Shown in pieces: positions 38,754 to 46,398 of a stretch of 64,000 bases of DNA. This DNA is from Streptomyces venezuelae (GTDB lineage Bacteria > Actinomycetota > Actinomycetes > Streptomycetales > Streptomycetaceae): positions 2,266,001-2,330,000 of the forward strand of contig NZ_CP029190.1 of assembly GCF_008642295.1 (NCBI RefSeq). Reading direction: 5' to 3'. The position numbers and the translations under genes are program-made. The notes beneath the pieces are model-generated. The model searched no databases. It was not told the origin of the DNA and saw only the letters and a program-made list of their open reading frames with translations. Within the stretch, counting starts at the first letter, position 1, and each line of letters starts with the position of its first letter.

Positions 38754-39137
38754 TCACAGGGCTGCGGGGGTCTGCGGGACCTTGTACCCGGGGACGGAGG
38801 GCCAACGGACCGTCAGGACGACCGTGTCCTCCTCCGCGCACCAGGAATGATCGACTCCGCGGCCCCAGACCACATAGTCGCCCTGTTCGGCGAGGACGAC
38901 CGTGCGCCCGGGGAACTCCAGCCGGAAGCGCCCGCTGATGAGGACCTGGAGGGCGGTGCGCTGCTCGCCCCGTACCCACTGGGCGCGTTCCTCGCCCTTG
39001 GCGTGTACGCCCCACTTGATCTCTACGTCCGCGCTGTGGCGGGGGCCGCCGGGGTCCTTGAAGTGGCCGAGGAGCCAGCCGTGGTCGAGGGCGGCATCGG
39101 CAGCCGCCCGCCCGACGTACACGTTGTCGTCGCTCAT
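38754..39137 (-). CDS. Cupin-domain protein
   Basis: 127 residues from ATG 39137. A single beta-barrel cupin is suggested by TALQVLISGRFRLEFPGRTVVLAEQGDYVVWGRGVDHSWCAEEDTVVLTVRWP. The HSADVEIKWGVH segment may provide metal ligands. Small cupins of this type are often metal-binding isomerases, dioxygenases or sensors; the role is unknown. Divergent from the GNAT gene at 39193 with only 55 bp between them. Confidence 0.82.
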   Translation of the reverse strand: MSDDNVYVGRAAADAALDHGWLLGHFKDPGGPRHSADVEIKWGVHAKGEERAQWVRGEQRTALQVLISGRFRLEFPGRTVVLAEQGDYVVWGRGVDHSWCAEEDTVVLTVRWPSVPGYKVPQTPAAL

Positions 39138-39192
39138 GGCAGGGAGGCTAATGCAGTTGCGGGGGCGGGCCGACGGCTGGTCAGCTGCGCGG

Positions 39193-40047
39193 ATGACGAC
39201 GGATGGCATGGCAGATGGCACGGCGGACGGCATGGCGGACGACATGACGGATGGCGCGGCGGTGCGGGCCCGGTACGACGCCGAGATGCGGCTCGGGGCC
39301 CGGCCCGAGGGACCGGGTGCGGTGGTGGAGCGGGCCGGGCGAGTGGTCCGGCACAGTACGCCGGGCCTCGGCTGGAACGCGGTGCTCTGGTCGGACCTGA
39401 CCTCCCAGACCGCGGACGCCGCGATCGCCGAGCAGGTGGCGTACTTCGCGGGGCGTGGCGCGGACGAGTTCGAGTGGAAGCTGTACGGCCACGACGGTCC
39501 GGCGGATCTGGGGGCGCGGCTGGTGCGCGCCGGGCTGGTGCCCGGGCCGCCGGAGACGCTGATGGTGGCGCGGGTGGCGGATCTGGCCGCACGGTCGGTG
39601 GCGGACGGCCCGGCGCTACCGGAAGGAGTGACCCTGGTACCGGTGACGGACGCGGCCGGGGTGGGGATGATGATGGCCGCGCACGAGGCGGCCTTCGGGG
39701 AGTCCCAGCCGCGCCTGCACCACCAGATCCTGACCCGGCTCACCGAGGAGCCGGACACCCTGGCCGCGGTGGTGGCGATGGCGGCCGGCCGGCCGGTGAG
39801 CGCGGCGCGGATCGAGATGCCGGCCGGGGCCTCGTTCGCCGGCCTGTGGGGCGGCGGCACCGCCCCCGAGTGGCGGGGCCGCGGTATCTACCGCGCCCTG
39901 GTCGCCCACCGCGCCCGCATCGCCGCCGCCCGCGGCATCCGCTGGCTCCAGGTCGACGCCTCCGACCAGAGCCGGCCGATCCTGGAGCGGCTGGGCTTCG
40001 AGGTGCTGGGCGTCACCACGCCGTACGTCTGGACTGCGGCGGAATAG
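39193..40047 (+). CDS. GNAT-family acetyltransferase
   Basis: 284 residues from ATG 39193; ATG 39244 is an alternative. The N-terminal 20 residues are a MADG/TDG repeat from a GGATGGCA-like tandem DNA repeat. The C-terminal GNAT domain (about 150-284) has LWGGGTAPEWRGRGIYRALVAHRARIAAARG as the acetyl-CoA loop and DQSRPILERLGFEVLG at the end. The N-terminal half resembles an inactive GNAT-like domain. Its 3' end overlaps the DUF817 frame by 160 bp on the other strand. Substrate unknown. Confidence 0.87.
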   Translation: MTTDGMADGTADGMADDMTDGAAVRARYDAEMRLGARPEGPGAVVERAGRVVRHSTPGLGWNAVLWSDLTSQTADAAIAEQVAYFAGRGADEFEWKLYGHDGPADLGARLVRAGLVPGPPETLMVARVADLAARSVADGPALPEGVTLVPVTDAAGVGMMMAAHEAAFGESQPRLHHQILTRLTEEPDTLAAVVAMAAGRPVSAARIEMPAGASFAGLWGGGTAPEWRGRGIYRALVAHRARIAAARGIRWLQVDASDQSRPILERLGFEVLGVTTPYVWTAAE

Positions 40048-41270
40048 CGGGGCCGGGCCGCGATGACGAAGGTGACGCTGATCAGCAGGGACCAGGCGGC
40101 GAATTTGGCGAGCGGCACCGGCTGCCAGCCGTCGAGCTGGTCGGGGTAGCTCCAGGCGCCGGCATAGGTGGCGGCGTTCTCGGCGACCCAGAGGAAGAAG
40201 CCGATCAGTACGAAGGCCAGGGCCAGCGGCATTCGGTGGCGGACGGCGGCCACGGTGTAGTGCACCCAGGTGCCCCGCAGGGCGAGCAGCATCAGGGCGG
40301 CGAGCGGCCACCGGAGGTCGGGCAGCCAGTGGTGGGTGAAGAAGTTGAGGTAGACGAGGGCGGCGAGGACGGCCATCGGCCGCGGCCGGTACCGGTCCAG
40401 GGAGAGGTCCATCAGCCGCCAGGCGCGGCACACGTAGCTGCCGACGGCCGCGTAGAGGAAGCCGCCGTACAGCGGGACGCCCGCCACCTTGGTGAGGGCC
40501 TCCTCCGGGTAGACCCAGGACCCCATCTGCACCTTGACCAGCTCGAAGAGCAGCCCGATGGCGTGGCAGGCGGCGATCACGGCGGTGTCGCGGGCGGTGT
40601 CCCAGCCGGCCTTGCGGGCCAGCACGGTCAGGCCCACCCCGTAGAGCAGGACCAGGTCGTAGCGGGCCACCGGCAGCTCGGGGAGCAGGCCGGACGCCCC
40701 GATGCCGAGCACCAGGGCGACCGGGAAGGCACAGCAGCGGGCCTGGAGCAGACCGAACCGCAGCAGCTGCCCGCCTGCGCGCGCGGCCCGCGCGCGCAGC
40801 ACGGGCCGCGCGGCCTGCGCGGGCTGCGCGGGCTGCGCGGCCCTCATGGCCCGCGCGGCCCTCATGGCCCGCGCGGGCCTCGTGCGCTGCGCGGGCCGCC
40901 TGGCCTGCTCGGCCGGCTCGGCCGGCTCAGCCGGCTCAGCCTGCATGGCCTGCTCGGCCTGCTCAGCCGGCACGGCTGGCACGGCTTGCGTGGCCTGCCC
41001 GGGCCGCGCGGGCCTCGCGGGCCGCGCGGGCTGCGCGGGCCTCGCGGGCTGCGCGGGCTGACAGGCCTGCTCGGCCTGCAAGGGTCGCGTGGCCTGCCCG
41101 GGCTGCGCGGGCCGCCCGGCCCGCTCGGCCGGCACGGCCTGCTCAGCCGGCACGGCCCGCTCGGCCGGCACGGCCCGCTCGGCCGGCTCAGCCTGCATGG
41201 CCTGCTCGGCCGGCACGGCTTGCGTGGCCTGCAAAGCTCGCGTGGCCTGCGTGCGCTCGTTCGGGAACAT
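39888..41270 (-). CDS. DUF817 membrane protein with tripeptide-repeat N-terminal extension
   Basis: 460 residues as drawn. The core DUF817 region (about 170-405) has many membrane helices (CCAFPVALVLGIGASGLL, YDLVLLYGVGLTVLA, LAFVLIGFFLWVAENAATYAGAW, FAAWSLLISVTFVIAA). It is preceded by about 160 residues of Ala/Pro/Gln/Glu/Arg tripeptide repeats (QPAQPARPAQPARP...), which the family does not normally have. The last 53 residues run antisense through the GNAT gene and look non-family, so the original stop may have been lost near 40050. ATG 41270 has only a weak ribosome-binding site, and a start inside or after the repeats is possible. Function unknown. Confidence 0.7.
   Translation of the reverse strand: MFPNERTQATRALQATQAVPAEQAMQAEPAERAVPAERAVPAEQAVPAERAGRPAQPGQATRPLQAEQACQPAQPARPAQPARPARPARPGQATQAVPAVPAEQAEQAMQAEPAEPAEPAEQARRPAQRTRPARAMRAARAMRAAQPAQPAQAARPVLRARAARAGGQLLRFGLLQARCCAFPVALVLGIGASGLLPELPVARYDLVLLYGVGLTVLARKAGWDTARDTAVIAACHAIGLLFELVKVQMGSWVYPEEALTKVAGVPLYGGFLYAAVGSYVCRAWRLMDLSLDRYRPRPMAVLAALVYLNFFTHHWLPDLRWPLAALMLLALRGTWVHYTVAAVRHRMPLALAFVLIGFFLWVAENAATYAGAWSYPDQLDGWQPVPLAKFAAWSLLISVTFVIAARPRYSAAVQTYGVVTPSTSKPSRSRIGRLWSEASTWSQRMPRAAAMRARWATRAR
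40780..41265. repeat. 9-bp-period degenerate minisatellite
   Basis: About 480 bp built of degenerate 9-bp units (GCGGGCCTC, GCCGGCACG, GCCTGCTCG types). The minus strand reads as xPA/xQA tripeptides in the DUF817 protein, and one plus-strand frame reads as collagen-like Gly-X-Y. The 9-bp phase is kept almost throughout. Confidence 0.85.
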
Positions 41271-41384
41271 GTTCCCGCAGACGCCGGGAGCCGCCCGCGG
41301 GGTTCCAGGCCGCCAACCGGCCCGGCGGCCGGCCCGGCAACCGGTCAGGCAGCCGGGGACGGCCCGGCGGCAAGGGCGGAACGC

Positions 41385-42140
41385 CTACGCCGCGGCCCCG
41401 CCGGGTGCATCCCGCCAGTACCCCAGGCTGTTCACCCGGGACTTGGGCAGGCCGAGGTCCTTGCGGAGCCAGCCGGTCAGGGTGCGGGTGGTGGCGGTGT
41501 CGCAGGCCAGCCAGACGTACGCGGAGGCCGGATCCGGCGCCAGCGCCGGAAGTTCGGCCTTGACCCGCTCCACCAGGGCCGCCCCGGCACGCTCCCGGGC
41601 AATCCGGCGGATCTCGTGCCGGGCCGGGTCCAGCCGGACCGGAAGCTCCGCGTCCGACGCGTGCTGGGTCTCGAACCACAGGGTCGCGGGCGTGTCCGGA
41701 TAGGCGTCCAGCAGGGAGTTGACGGCGGGCAGCGAGGCCGCGTCGCCGATCACCAGCAGCCGCTCGGGGGCGGGCGCGGGCGGGACGAACCCGGTGCCCT
41801 GGACCGTGGCCTCGATGGTGTCCCCCGGAGCTGCGGTACGCGCCCAGTTGCTGGCCGCCCCGTCGTGCAGGGCGAACTCCAGCGAGAAGGTGCCGGCCGC
41901 CGGGTCGGGGTCGACCAGGGTGTAGGCGCGCTGGTGCGGCTTGCCGTGGTCCTGGAACCACAGCCGCACCCACATCGTCGGGTGCAGGGACGGCCCGGCC
42001 GCCGCCAGCAGTCCGCCGTCGGTGAAGCCGATCCGCCGGTAGTCCGCGGTGACCTGCTCGGCCCCGGTCACAGTGAACGTAAAGTCCTTGGCCCGCAGGA
42101 GTTTGAGGACCACGCCCTCCCAGCCCTTGCCCACAGCCAT
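41385..42140 (-). CDS. Siderophore-interacting protein (FAD-dependent ferric-siderophore reductase)
   Basis: 251 residues from ATG 42140, with a purine-rich AAAGGGG upstream. An N-terminal FAD-binding SIP domain (VTADYRRIGFTDGGLL..., HQRAYTLVDPDPAAGTFSLEFALHDG, ASNWARTAAPGDTIEA) precedes the C-terminal SIP domain (ERLLVIGDAASLPAVNSLLDA, YVWLACDTATTRTLTGWLRKDLGL, YWRDAPG). These proteins reduce Fe(III) in imported siderophores in the cytoplasm. The iron box 32 bp upstream indicates repression by DmdR/IdeR with iron. Confidence 0.93.
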   Translation of the reverse strand: MAVGKGWEGVVLKLLRAKDFTFTVTGAEQVTADYRRIGFTDGGLLAAAGPSLHPTMWVRLWFQDHGKPHQRAYTLVDPDPAAGTFSLEFALHDGAASNWARTAAPGDTIEATVQGTGFVPPAPAPERLLVIGDAASLPAVNSLLDAYPDTPATLWFETQHASDAELPVRLDPARHEIRRIARERAGAALVERVKAELPALAPDPASAYVWLACDTATTRTLTGWLRKDLGLPKSRVNSLGYWRDAPGGAAA

Positions 42141-42171
42141 GTCCGTCCGCCCCTTTCCCGGCACCATATAG

Positions 42172-42190
42172 TTAGGTCAGCCTAACCTGA
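42172..42190. promoter_or_regulatory. Iron box (DmdR/IdeR/DtxR operator)
   Basis: TTAGGTCAGCCTAACCTGA matches the 19-bp consensus TWAGGTWAGSCTWACCTWA at 17 positions. It sits between the SIP gene (32 bp away) and the divergent penicillin-acylase gene (18 bp before its GTG), so both are expected to be induced by iron starvation. Confidence 0.88.
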
Positions 42191-42207
42191 CGCGCCTGGG
42201 GGTATGT

Positions 42208-44298
42208 GTGAGCAGTGCGAGCGAAGCGACCGGTGCGGACCACGAGGTGTACCGGGACGCCCACGGCATCCCCCACCTGCGCGCCGCCGGACCACGCGAA
42301 CTCGCCTATGCCCAGGGCCGGATCACCGCGCTCGACCGGGCCTGGCAGCTGGAGAACGCCCGCCACCGCGCGCAGGGTTCCACCGCCGCGTTCCTGGGCC
42401 CCGGGGCCGTCGCCTGGGACCGGTTCGCCCGCCAGGCGCGGCTCGCGGACACCGCCCGGCGCTGCTTCGACGCGCTGGATCCGGAGACCGCCGACTGGGT
42501 CCGGGCGTACGTGTCCGGGGTGAACGCCGGACTCGCCCAAGGGGCCGCCCGCGACCCCCGGTTCGCGGACACCGGCCTCTCCCCCGCCCCCTGGGAGCCC
42601 TGGGTTCCGCTCGCCGTCTGGGTCTCCACCCACATCCTGTTCGCCGGCTTCCCCACCAAGCTGTGGCGCGACCGGGTCGCCCGCACCCTCGGCGATGCGG
42701 CCGTCCCGCTGTTCGCCGCCGACCACCCGGGCAGCTGCGGCAGCAACGGCTGGCTGGTGCCCGGGGACCGTACGGCCGGCGGCTCGGCGATCCTCGCGGG
42801 CGACCCCCACCGGACCATCGAGGACCCGGGCATCTACCAGCAGATACGTCTCTGCTGCCCGGAGTACGACGTGCTCGGCCTCGCCGTCCCCGGGGTCCCC
42901 GGCATCGCCCATTTCGGCCACACCGGCACCGTGGCCTGGGCCATCACCAACGCCATGGCCGACTACCACGACCTGTACGTCGAGGAGTTGCGCGAGGACG
43001 GCCACGGCCGGCTGCTGGCCCGCGCCGCCGGCGACAGCTGGGAGCCGGTCGCACGCCACACCGAGACCATCACCGTCAAGGACGCAGAAACCTTCCACCA
43101 CATCGAAGTGGAGGTGCTGGAGACCGCGCACGGCCCGGTCGTCGTCCGGCAGGGCGTCGACGGGGCGGAGCAGGACCTGAGCCTGCGCTACCCGCCCCGG
43201 GTCCGCGAGGACCTCGGCTTCGCCGCACTGCCCGAGCTGCTGCGGGCCCGTACGGTCGCCGACCTCGACCGCGCGCTCGACGGCTGGGCCGAGCCCGTCA
43301 ACGTGGTCCTCGCCGCCGACTCCGAGGGCGGCCTGCTGCACCGGGTCGCGGGCGCCGTACCGCTGCGCGACCCCGCCAACCGGCTGCGGCCGGTGCCCGC
43401 CTGGGACCCGCAGTACGCCTGGCAGGGCTGGGCCGCCACCGTCACCGAGCCGGTGCAGGGCTTCGCCGTGATGGCGAACGCGCGCGGCATCGCCTCCCCG
43501 TACGGCGTGGAGTTCGCCCCCGGCCACCGCGCGCACCGCATCCGCGAACTGCTCAGCGGCTCGGCGGGCTGGTCGGCCAAGGACATGGCGGAGATCCACC
43601 GGGACACCCACCTGGCCGCCGCCGGCCCCCTGCTCGCCCCGCTACAGGCCCTCGACGGCCTCGGGCCCGCGGCCCGCGCGGTACGCGAGCGGCTGCTGGG
43701 CTGGGACCGCTCGATGGCGGCGGACAGTACGGACGCGGCCCTCTTCGCGGCCTACCGCTCCGCCCTCGCCCGCCGGATCGCCGCCGACCCGCTGTTCGCG
43801 GAGCTGGCCGGCCCGCCGACCGGCCCCGAGGTGCTGCACGACTGGCAGCTGCTCCTGCCAAAGACGGGCTACGCCCTGGAGGGCCTGCTCGGCAGCCCGC
43901 TGCTGCCGGAGCTCGACCGCACGGCCCATGCACGCGCGGCCCTGGAGGAGACGGCGGCCACCTTCCGCGAGGCGCCGTGGTCGGAGGTCCACCGGCTCGC
44001 CCCCTGGCAGGCCCTGCCGGACGCGGAGGCCTCGTGGCCGGGCCTGGCGGGCGACCACGACTGCATCAACGCGACCTCCTCGGTCCCGGGCGTCACCGAT
44101 CTGATCGTCCGCGCCCCGGCGGCCCGGTACGTCTGGGACCTGGCCCGGCGCGAGGACAGCCTGTGGGTGGTCCCCCTGGGCGCGGACGGCGTCCCGGGCG
44201 ACCCGCACCATCGGGACCAACTGGCTTTGTGGGCACGGGGCGAGCTGGTGCCGGTGGTCACGGACTGGCGCCAGCTCAGCCTGGAGTCCCCGTCGTGA
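42208..44298 (+). CDS. Penicillin-acylase-family Ntn-hydrolase, iron-box linked
   Basis: 696 residues from GTG 42208. The precursor has an alpha chain ending near GSCG and a beta chain whose first residue is the catalytic Ser of SNGW (CGSNGWLVPG, about residue 178). Self-cleavage there frees the N-terminal nucleophile. Further family motifs are DPHRTIEDPGIYQQIRL, GVPGIAHFGHTGTVAWAITNAMADYHDLYVEE and the oxyanion Asn region WAEPVNVVLAADSEG. There is no signal peptide (MSSASEATGADHEVYRDAHG...), so unlike PvdQ or penicillin G acylase it seems cytoplasmic. With the shared iron box, it probably hydrolyses or matures an amide bond in a siderophore or acylated metabolite; that is inference. Confidence 0.9.
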   Translation: MSSASEATGADHEVYRDAHGIPHLRAAGPRELAYAQGRITALDRAWQLENARHRAQGSTAAFLGPGAVAWDRFARQARLADTARRCFDALDPETADWVRAYVSGVNAGLAQGAARDPRFADTGLSPAPWEPWVPLAVWVSTHILFAGFPTKLWRDRVARTLGDAAVPLFAADHPGSCGSNGWLVPGDRTAGGSAILAGDPHRTIEDPGIYQQIRLCCPEYDVLGLAVPGVPGIAHFGHTGTVAWAITNAMADYHDLYVEELREDGHGRLLARAAGDSWEPVARHTETITVKDAETFHHIEVEVLETAHGPVVVRQGVDGAEQDLSLRYPPRVREDLGFAALPELLRARTVADLDRALDGWAEPVNVVLAADSEGGLLHRVAGAVPLRDPANRLRPVPAWDPQYAWQGWAATVTEPVQGFAVMANARGIASPYGVEFAPGHRAHRIRELLSGSAGWSAKDMAEIHRDTHLAAAGPLLAPLQALDGLGPAARAVRERLLGWDRSMAADSTDAALFAAYRSALARRIAADPLFAELAGPPTGPEVLHDWQLLLPKTGYALEGLLGSPLLPELDRTAHARAALEETAATFREAPWSEVHRLAPWQALPDAEASWPGLAGDHDCINATSSVPGVTDLIVRAPAARYVWDLARREDSLWVVPLGADGVPGDPHHRDQLALWARGELVPVVTDWRQLSLESPS

Positions 44299-44324
44299 CG
44301 AACGGGCGCTCGACTTTCGGCGTG

Positions 44325-44354
44325 TTGACCGAGCTGTTTTTGTACGGGTGAAGT
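44325..44354 (+). promoter_or_regulatory. Candidate promoter of the HTH/DUF397 cluster
   Basis: TTGACC (44325-44330), 18 bp, TGAAGT (44349-44354), about 50 bp upstream of the HTH gene, next to a T-run unusual for this genome. Inference. Confidence 0.4.
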
Positions 44355-44402
44355 ACGAGTCGACGGAGCGTCGGAGCCAGCCCGGCCGGGGAAGGACCCG
44401 GC

Positions 44403-45227
44403 ATGACAGACACCAACCAGACCAAGCGCCACGCCTCTTGGACGGTCATCGGCGTCCTGGCCGCGCACTTCCGCGGACAGACGCCGTTCACCCAGGAGAG
44501 CCTGGCGGAGCACCTGCACGTGGACCGCGAAACGGTCGCCTCGATGGAACAGGGCCGCCGTCTCCTCCAGCCGAAGATGGCGACGGCCCTGGACGAACTG
44601 TTCGAGACGCGCGGGGCGTTGAGCAAAGCGCTGGCGAAGGTTCCGAAGCGGGAGCGCTATCCGGCGTTCGCGATCGATTTCATCGACCACGAGCGGACTG
44701 CGGAGAGCCTCCAGTGGTACGAGAACCAGGTGGTCCCGGGCCTGCTCCAGACCCCGGAGTACGCGGCGGCCGTCTTCGGCTGCCACTATCCGCCGCTCAC
44801 CAAGGAGGAGACCGAGCAGAAGACCGCCCAGCGGATGACCCGCCAGGCAGTGTTCGCCCGCAAGCCCTGGCCGCCGATGATGCACTTCGTGCTGGAGCAG
44901 GTGATCCTGGAACGCCCGATCGGCGGCCGGGAGGTACTGCACGGCCAACTGCGACACCTGCGCGAGATGGCCGAACTCCCCTTCCTCGGCCTCCAGATCA
45001 TCCCCACCGACCGGACCACCCACGCGGCCCTGGCAGGGCCGATGGTGCTGCTGGAGACCAAGGACCACGAGCAGCTCGCCTACCTCGAAGGCCAGGACGT
45101 GGGCTTCCTCCAGGACGATCCCGCCGAGGTCCATCGACTGCACCTCAAATATGGGATGCTGCGATCCCAGGCCCTGTCCATGGAGGACAGCGTGGGCCTG
45201 CTGGACGATCTGCTAGGAGAGTCATGA
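44403..45227 (+). CDS. XRE-family HTH regulator with DUF5753 domain
   Basis: 274 residues. HTH at about 12-65 (IGVLAAHFRGQTPFTQESLAEHLHVDRETVASMEQGRRLL), then DUF5753 (SLQWYENQVVPGLLQTPEYAAAVFGCHYPPLTKEETEQKTAQRMTRQAVF...). It belongs to the WhiJ/Scr1-like regulators that are usually paired with a small DUF397 protein, as here. The stop overlaps the DUF397 start (ATGA), so the two are translationally coupled. The pair often controls development or antibiotic production in Streptomyces; the target here is unknown. Confidence 0.93.
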   Translation: MTDTNQTKRHASWTVIGVLAAHFRGQTPFTQESLAEHLHVDRETVASMEQGRRLLQPKMATALDELFETRGALSKALAKVPKRERYPAFAIDFIDHERTAESLQWYENQVVPGLLQTPEYAAAVFGCHYPPLTKEETEQKTAQRMTRQAVFARKPWPPMMHFVLEQVILERPIGGREVLHGQLRHLREMAELPFLGLQIIPTDRTTHAALAGPMVLLETKDHEQLAYLEGQDVGFLQDDPAEVHRLHLKYGMLRSQALSMEDSVGLLDDLLGES

Positions 45228-45729
45228 CGCACGATCTGACCTGGTTCAAGTCGAGCTACAGCAGCGACACGGGCGGCGCCTGCATCGAAGTCGCCTACCA
45301 CTGGCGCAAGTCGAGCTACAGCGGCAGCCAGGGGGGCGACTGCGTCGAGATCGCCACCCACCCCGCCGCCGTCCACGTCCGGGACTCCAAGCTCACCGAC
45401 GGCCCGACCCTCACCGTCTCCCCCACCACCTGGACCGCCTTCCTCGCCCTGACCCGGTAGCGATGCCGCAGCCGGGGCCTGCTGGACGACCTGCTAGGAG
45501 AGTCATGACGCACGATCTGACCTGGTTCAAGTCGAGCTACAGCAGCGACTCGGGTGGCAACTGCATCGAAGTCGCCTACCACTGGCGCAAGTCGAGCTAC
45601 AGCGGTGACTCCGGTGGCGACTGCATCGAGGTCGCCGCCCACCCCTCCGCGATCCACGTCCGGGACTCCAAGCTCACCGACGGCCCGACCCTCACCGTCT
45701 CCCCCACCACCTGGACCGCCTTCCTCGCC
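45194..45729. repeat. Tandem duplication of a DUF397-containing unit
   Basis: 45194-45448 and 45475-45729 are near-identical with a 281-bp period. The unit contains the tail of the HTH gene (GLLDDLL) plus nearly all of a DUF397 gene. The second copy therefore carries an orphan fragment of the HTH gene's end upstream of its start. Confidence 0.92.
45224..45460 (+). CDS. DUF397 small protein, first copy
   Basis: 78 residues. It contains the DUF397 core twice: TWFKSSYSSDTGGACIEVAY and then HWRKSSYSGSQGGDCVEIAT, followed by the usual VRDSKLTDGPTLTVSPTTWTAFL. The N-terminal motif is thus internally duplicated. ATG 45224 overlaps the HTH stop. In the family the protein is thought to antagonise or be a partner of the HTH regulator. 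Confidence 0.92.
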   Translation: MTHDLTWFKSSYSSDTGGACIEVAYHWRKSSYSGSQGGDCVEIATHPAAVHVRDSKLTDGPTLTVSPTTWTAFLALTR

Positions 45730-45744
45730 GACACCGCCCGCTGA
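45505..45744 (+). CDS. DUF397 small protein, second copy
   Basis: 79 residues, near-identical to the first copy, with differences mostly in the variable loops (SDSGGNCIEVAY, SGDSGGDCIEVAAHPSAIHV) and the extreme C-terminus (FLADTAR). The same internal doubling of the KSSYS...GG.C motif is present. GGAG precedes ATG 45505. Divergence concentrated in the Gly/Asp loops could reflect specialisation for a different partner. Confidence 0.9.
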   Translation: MTHDLTWFKSSYSSDSGGNCIEVAYHWRKSSYSGDSGGDCIEVAAHPSAIHVRDSKLTDGPTLTVSPTTWTAFLADTAR

Positions 45745-45790
45745 CACGGCTACCGTGGTCTTCTCGGGCGAACCCAACGGAGGCGGCACC

Positions 45791-46087
45791 ATGACAGCGC
45801 AGCACAGCGAAATGCCGGGGCAGGGAGCCCCTCAGCTGCGGACACTGGGGGACGTCCGGGCCGCCCTCCGAGCGGGCTACGGCCTCCCCGGTGACAAGGA
45901 AGACTTCGAGCGGGACCTCGATCGCGCCCTTGAAAGAGCCTCAGAGACCGACTTCCAAGCGGTCGCCGCGGTGATCATCGACTACCGCGGGCGCATCCGG
46001 CTGCACAGCGACCCGGAATACGACCTGGCCTTGCAGGAGGCGGAGCAGGAACTGCTCCGCCTGAGGAACGAATCAGGGGACCATTGA
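45791..46087 (+). CDS. Small acidic DUF6247-like protein, putative antitoxin
   Basis: 98 residues from ATG 45791. No HTH. Mainly helical and charged (KEDFERDLDRALERASETDFQAVAAVIIDYRGRIRLHSDPEYDLALQEAEQELLRL). It resembles DUF6247 proteins, which in actinobacteria often precede RelE-like genes. Its stop overlaps the TTG start of the next gene, which fits a coupled antitoxin-toxin pair. Assignment moderate. Confidence 0.7.
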   Translation: MTAQHSEMPGQGAPQLRTLGDVRAALRAGYGLPGDKEDFERDLDRALERASETDFQAVAAVIIDYRGRIRLHSDPEYDLALQEAEQELLRLRNESGDH

Positions 46088-46386
46088 GCACGTCCGATCA
46101 GGTTGCTGTCGCCGTGGTGACCGAGCGGGCCCAGCGGCGCCTCAAGGAGTTCGGGGAGGCGGCCACGGAGGCTGTCGAAGAACTCCGCCTGGAGCTGGAA
46201 CGTTCGCCCCGCCTAGGTGTCCGACGCGGTAGTTCGCCCGCGACGGGGCACGAGGTCTACAAGACCCGGATCGAGCCCCGCGACGGTGTCCCAGGGCTCG
46301 CGGTCGCATACCTGTACAGCCCACACCCGCCGCCACCAGCCGTGGCCATCCTCATGGTCGTGCCCGACGACGGACAGCCCGGCTGA
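46084..46386 (+). CDS. RelE/ParE-like small protein, putative toxin
   Basis: 100 residues from TTG 46084, overlapping the preceding stop by 4 bp (TTGA). The layout is two N-terminal helices (VTERAQRRLKEFGEAATEAVEELRLELERSP) then strands (HEVYKTRIEPRDGVPGLAVAYLYSPHPPPPAVAILMVVP), as in RelE/ParE folds. The usual catalytic Arg/His/Tyr cannot be assigned with confidence. It could be a ribosome-dependent RNase, a gyrase poison, or neither. A strong terminator follows. Confidence 0.68.
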   Translation: MSTSDQVAVAVVTERAQRRLKEFGEAATEAVEELRLELERSPRLGVRRGSSPATGHEVYKTRIEPRDGVPGLAVAYLYSPHPPPPAVAILMVVPDDGQPG

Positions 46387-46398
46387 CGAAGTGCCGAC

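Noticed and set aside
38694..42185. 1163-codon plus-strand frame with collagen-like Gly-X-Y stretch
   Set aside because: It crosses several good genes; the collagen-like part arises from the 9-bp repeats that code for the DUF817 extension on the other strand. Kept only as a note in the repeat finding.
44403..46386. Possible integrated element or defence island (HTH, DUF397, RelE-like)
   Set aside because: No integrase, attachment-site repeats or tRNA boundary; DUF397 pairs are normal chromosomal regulators.
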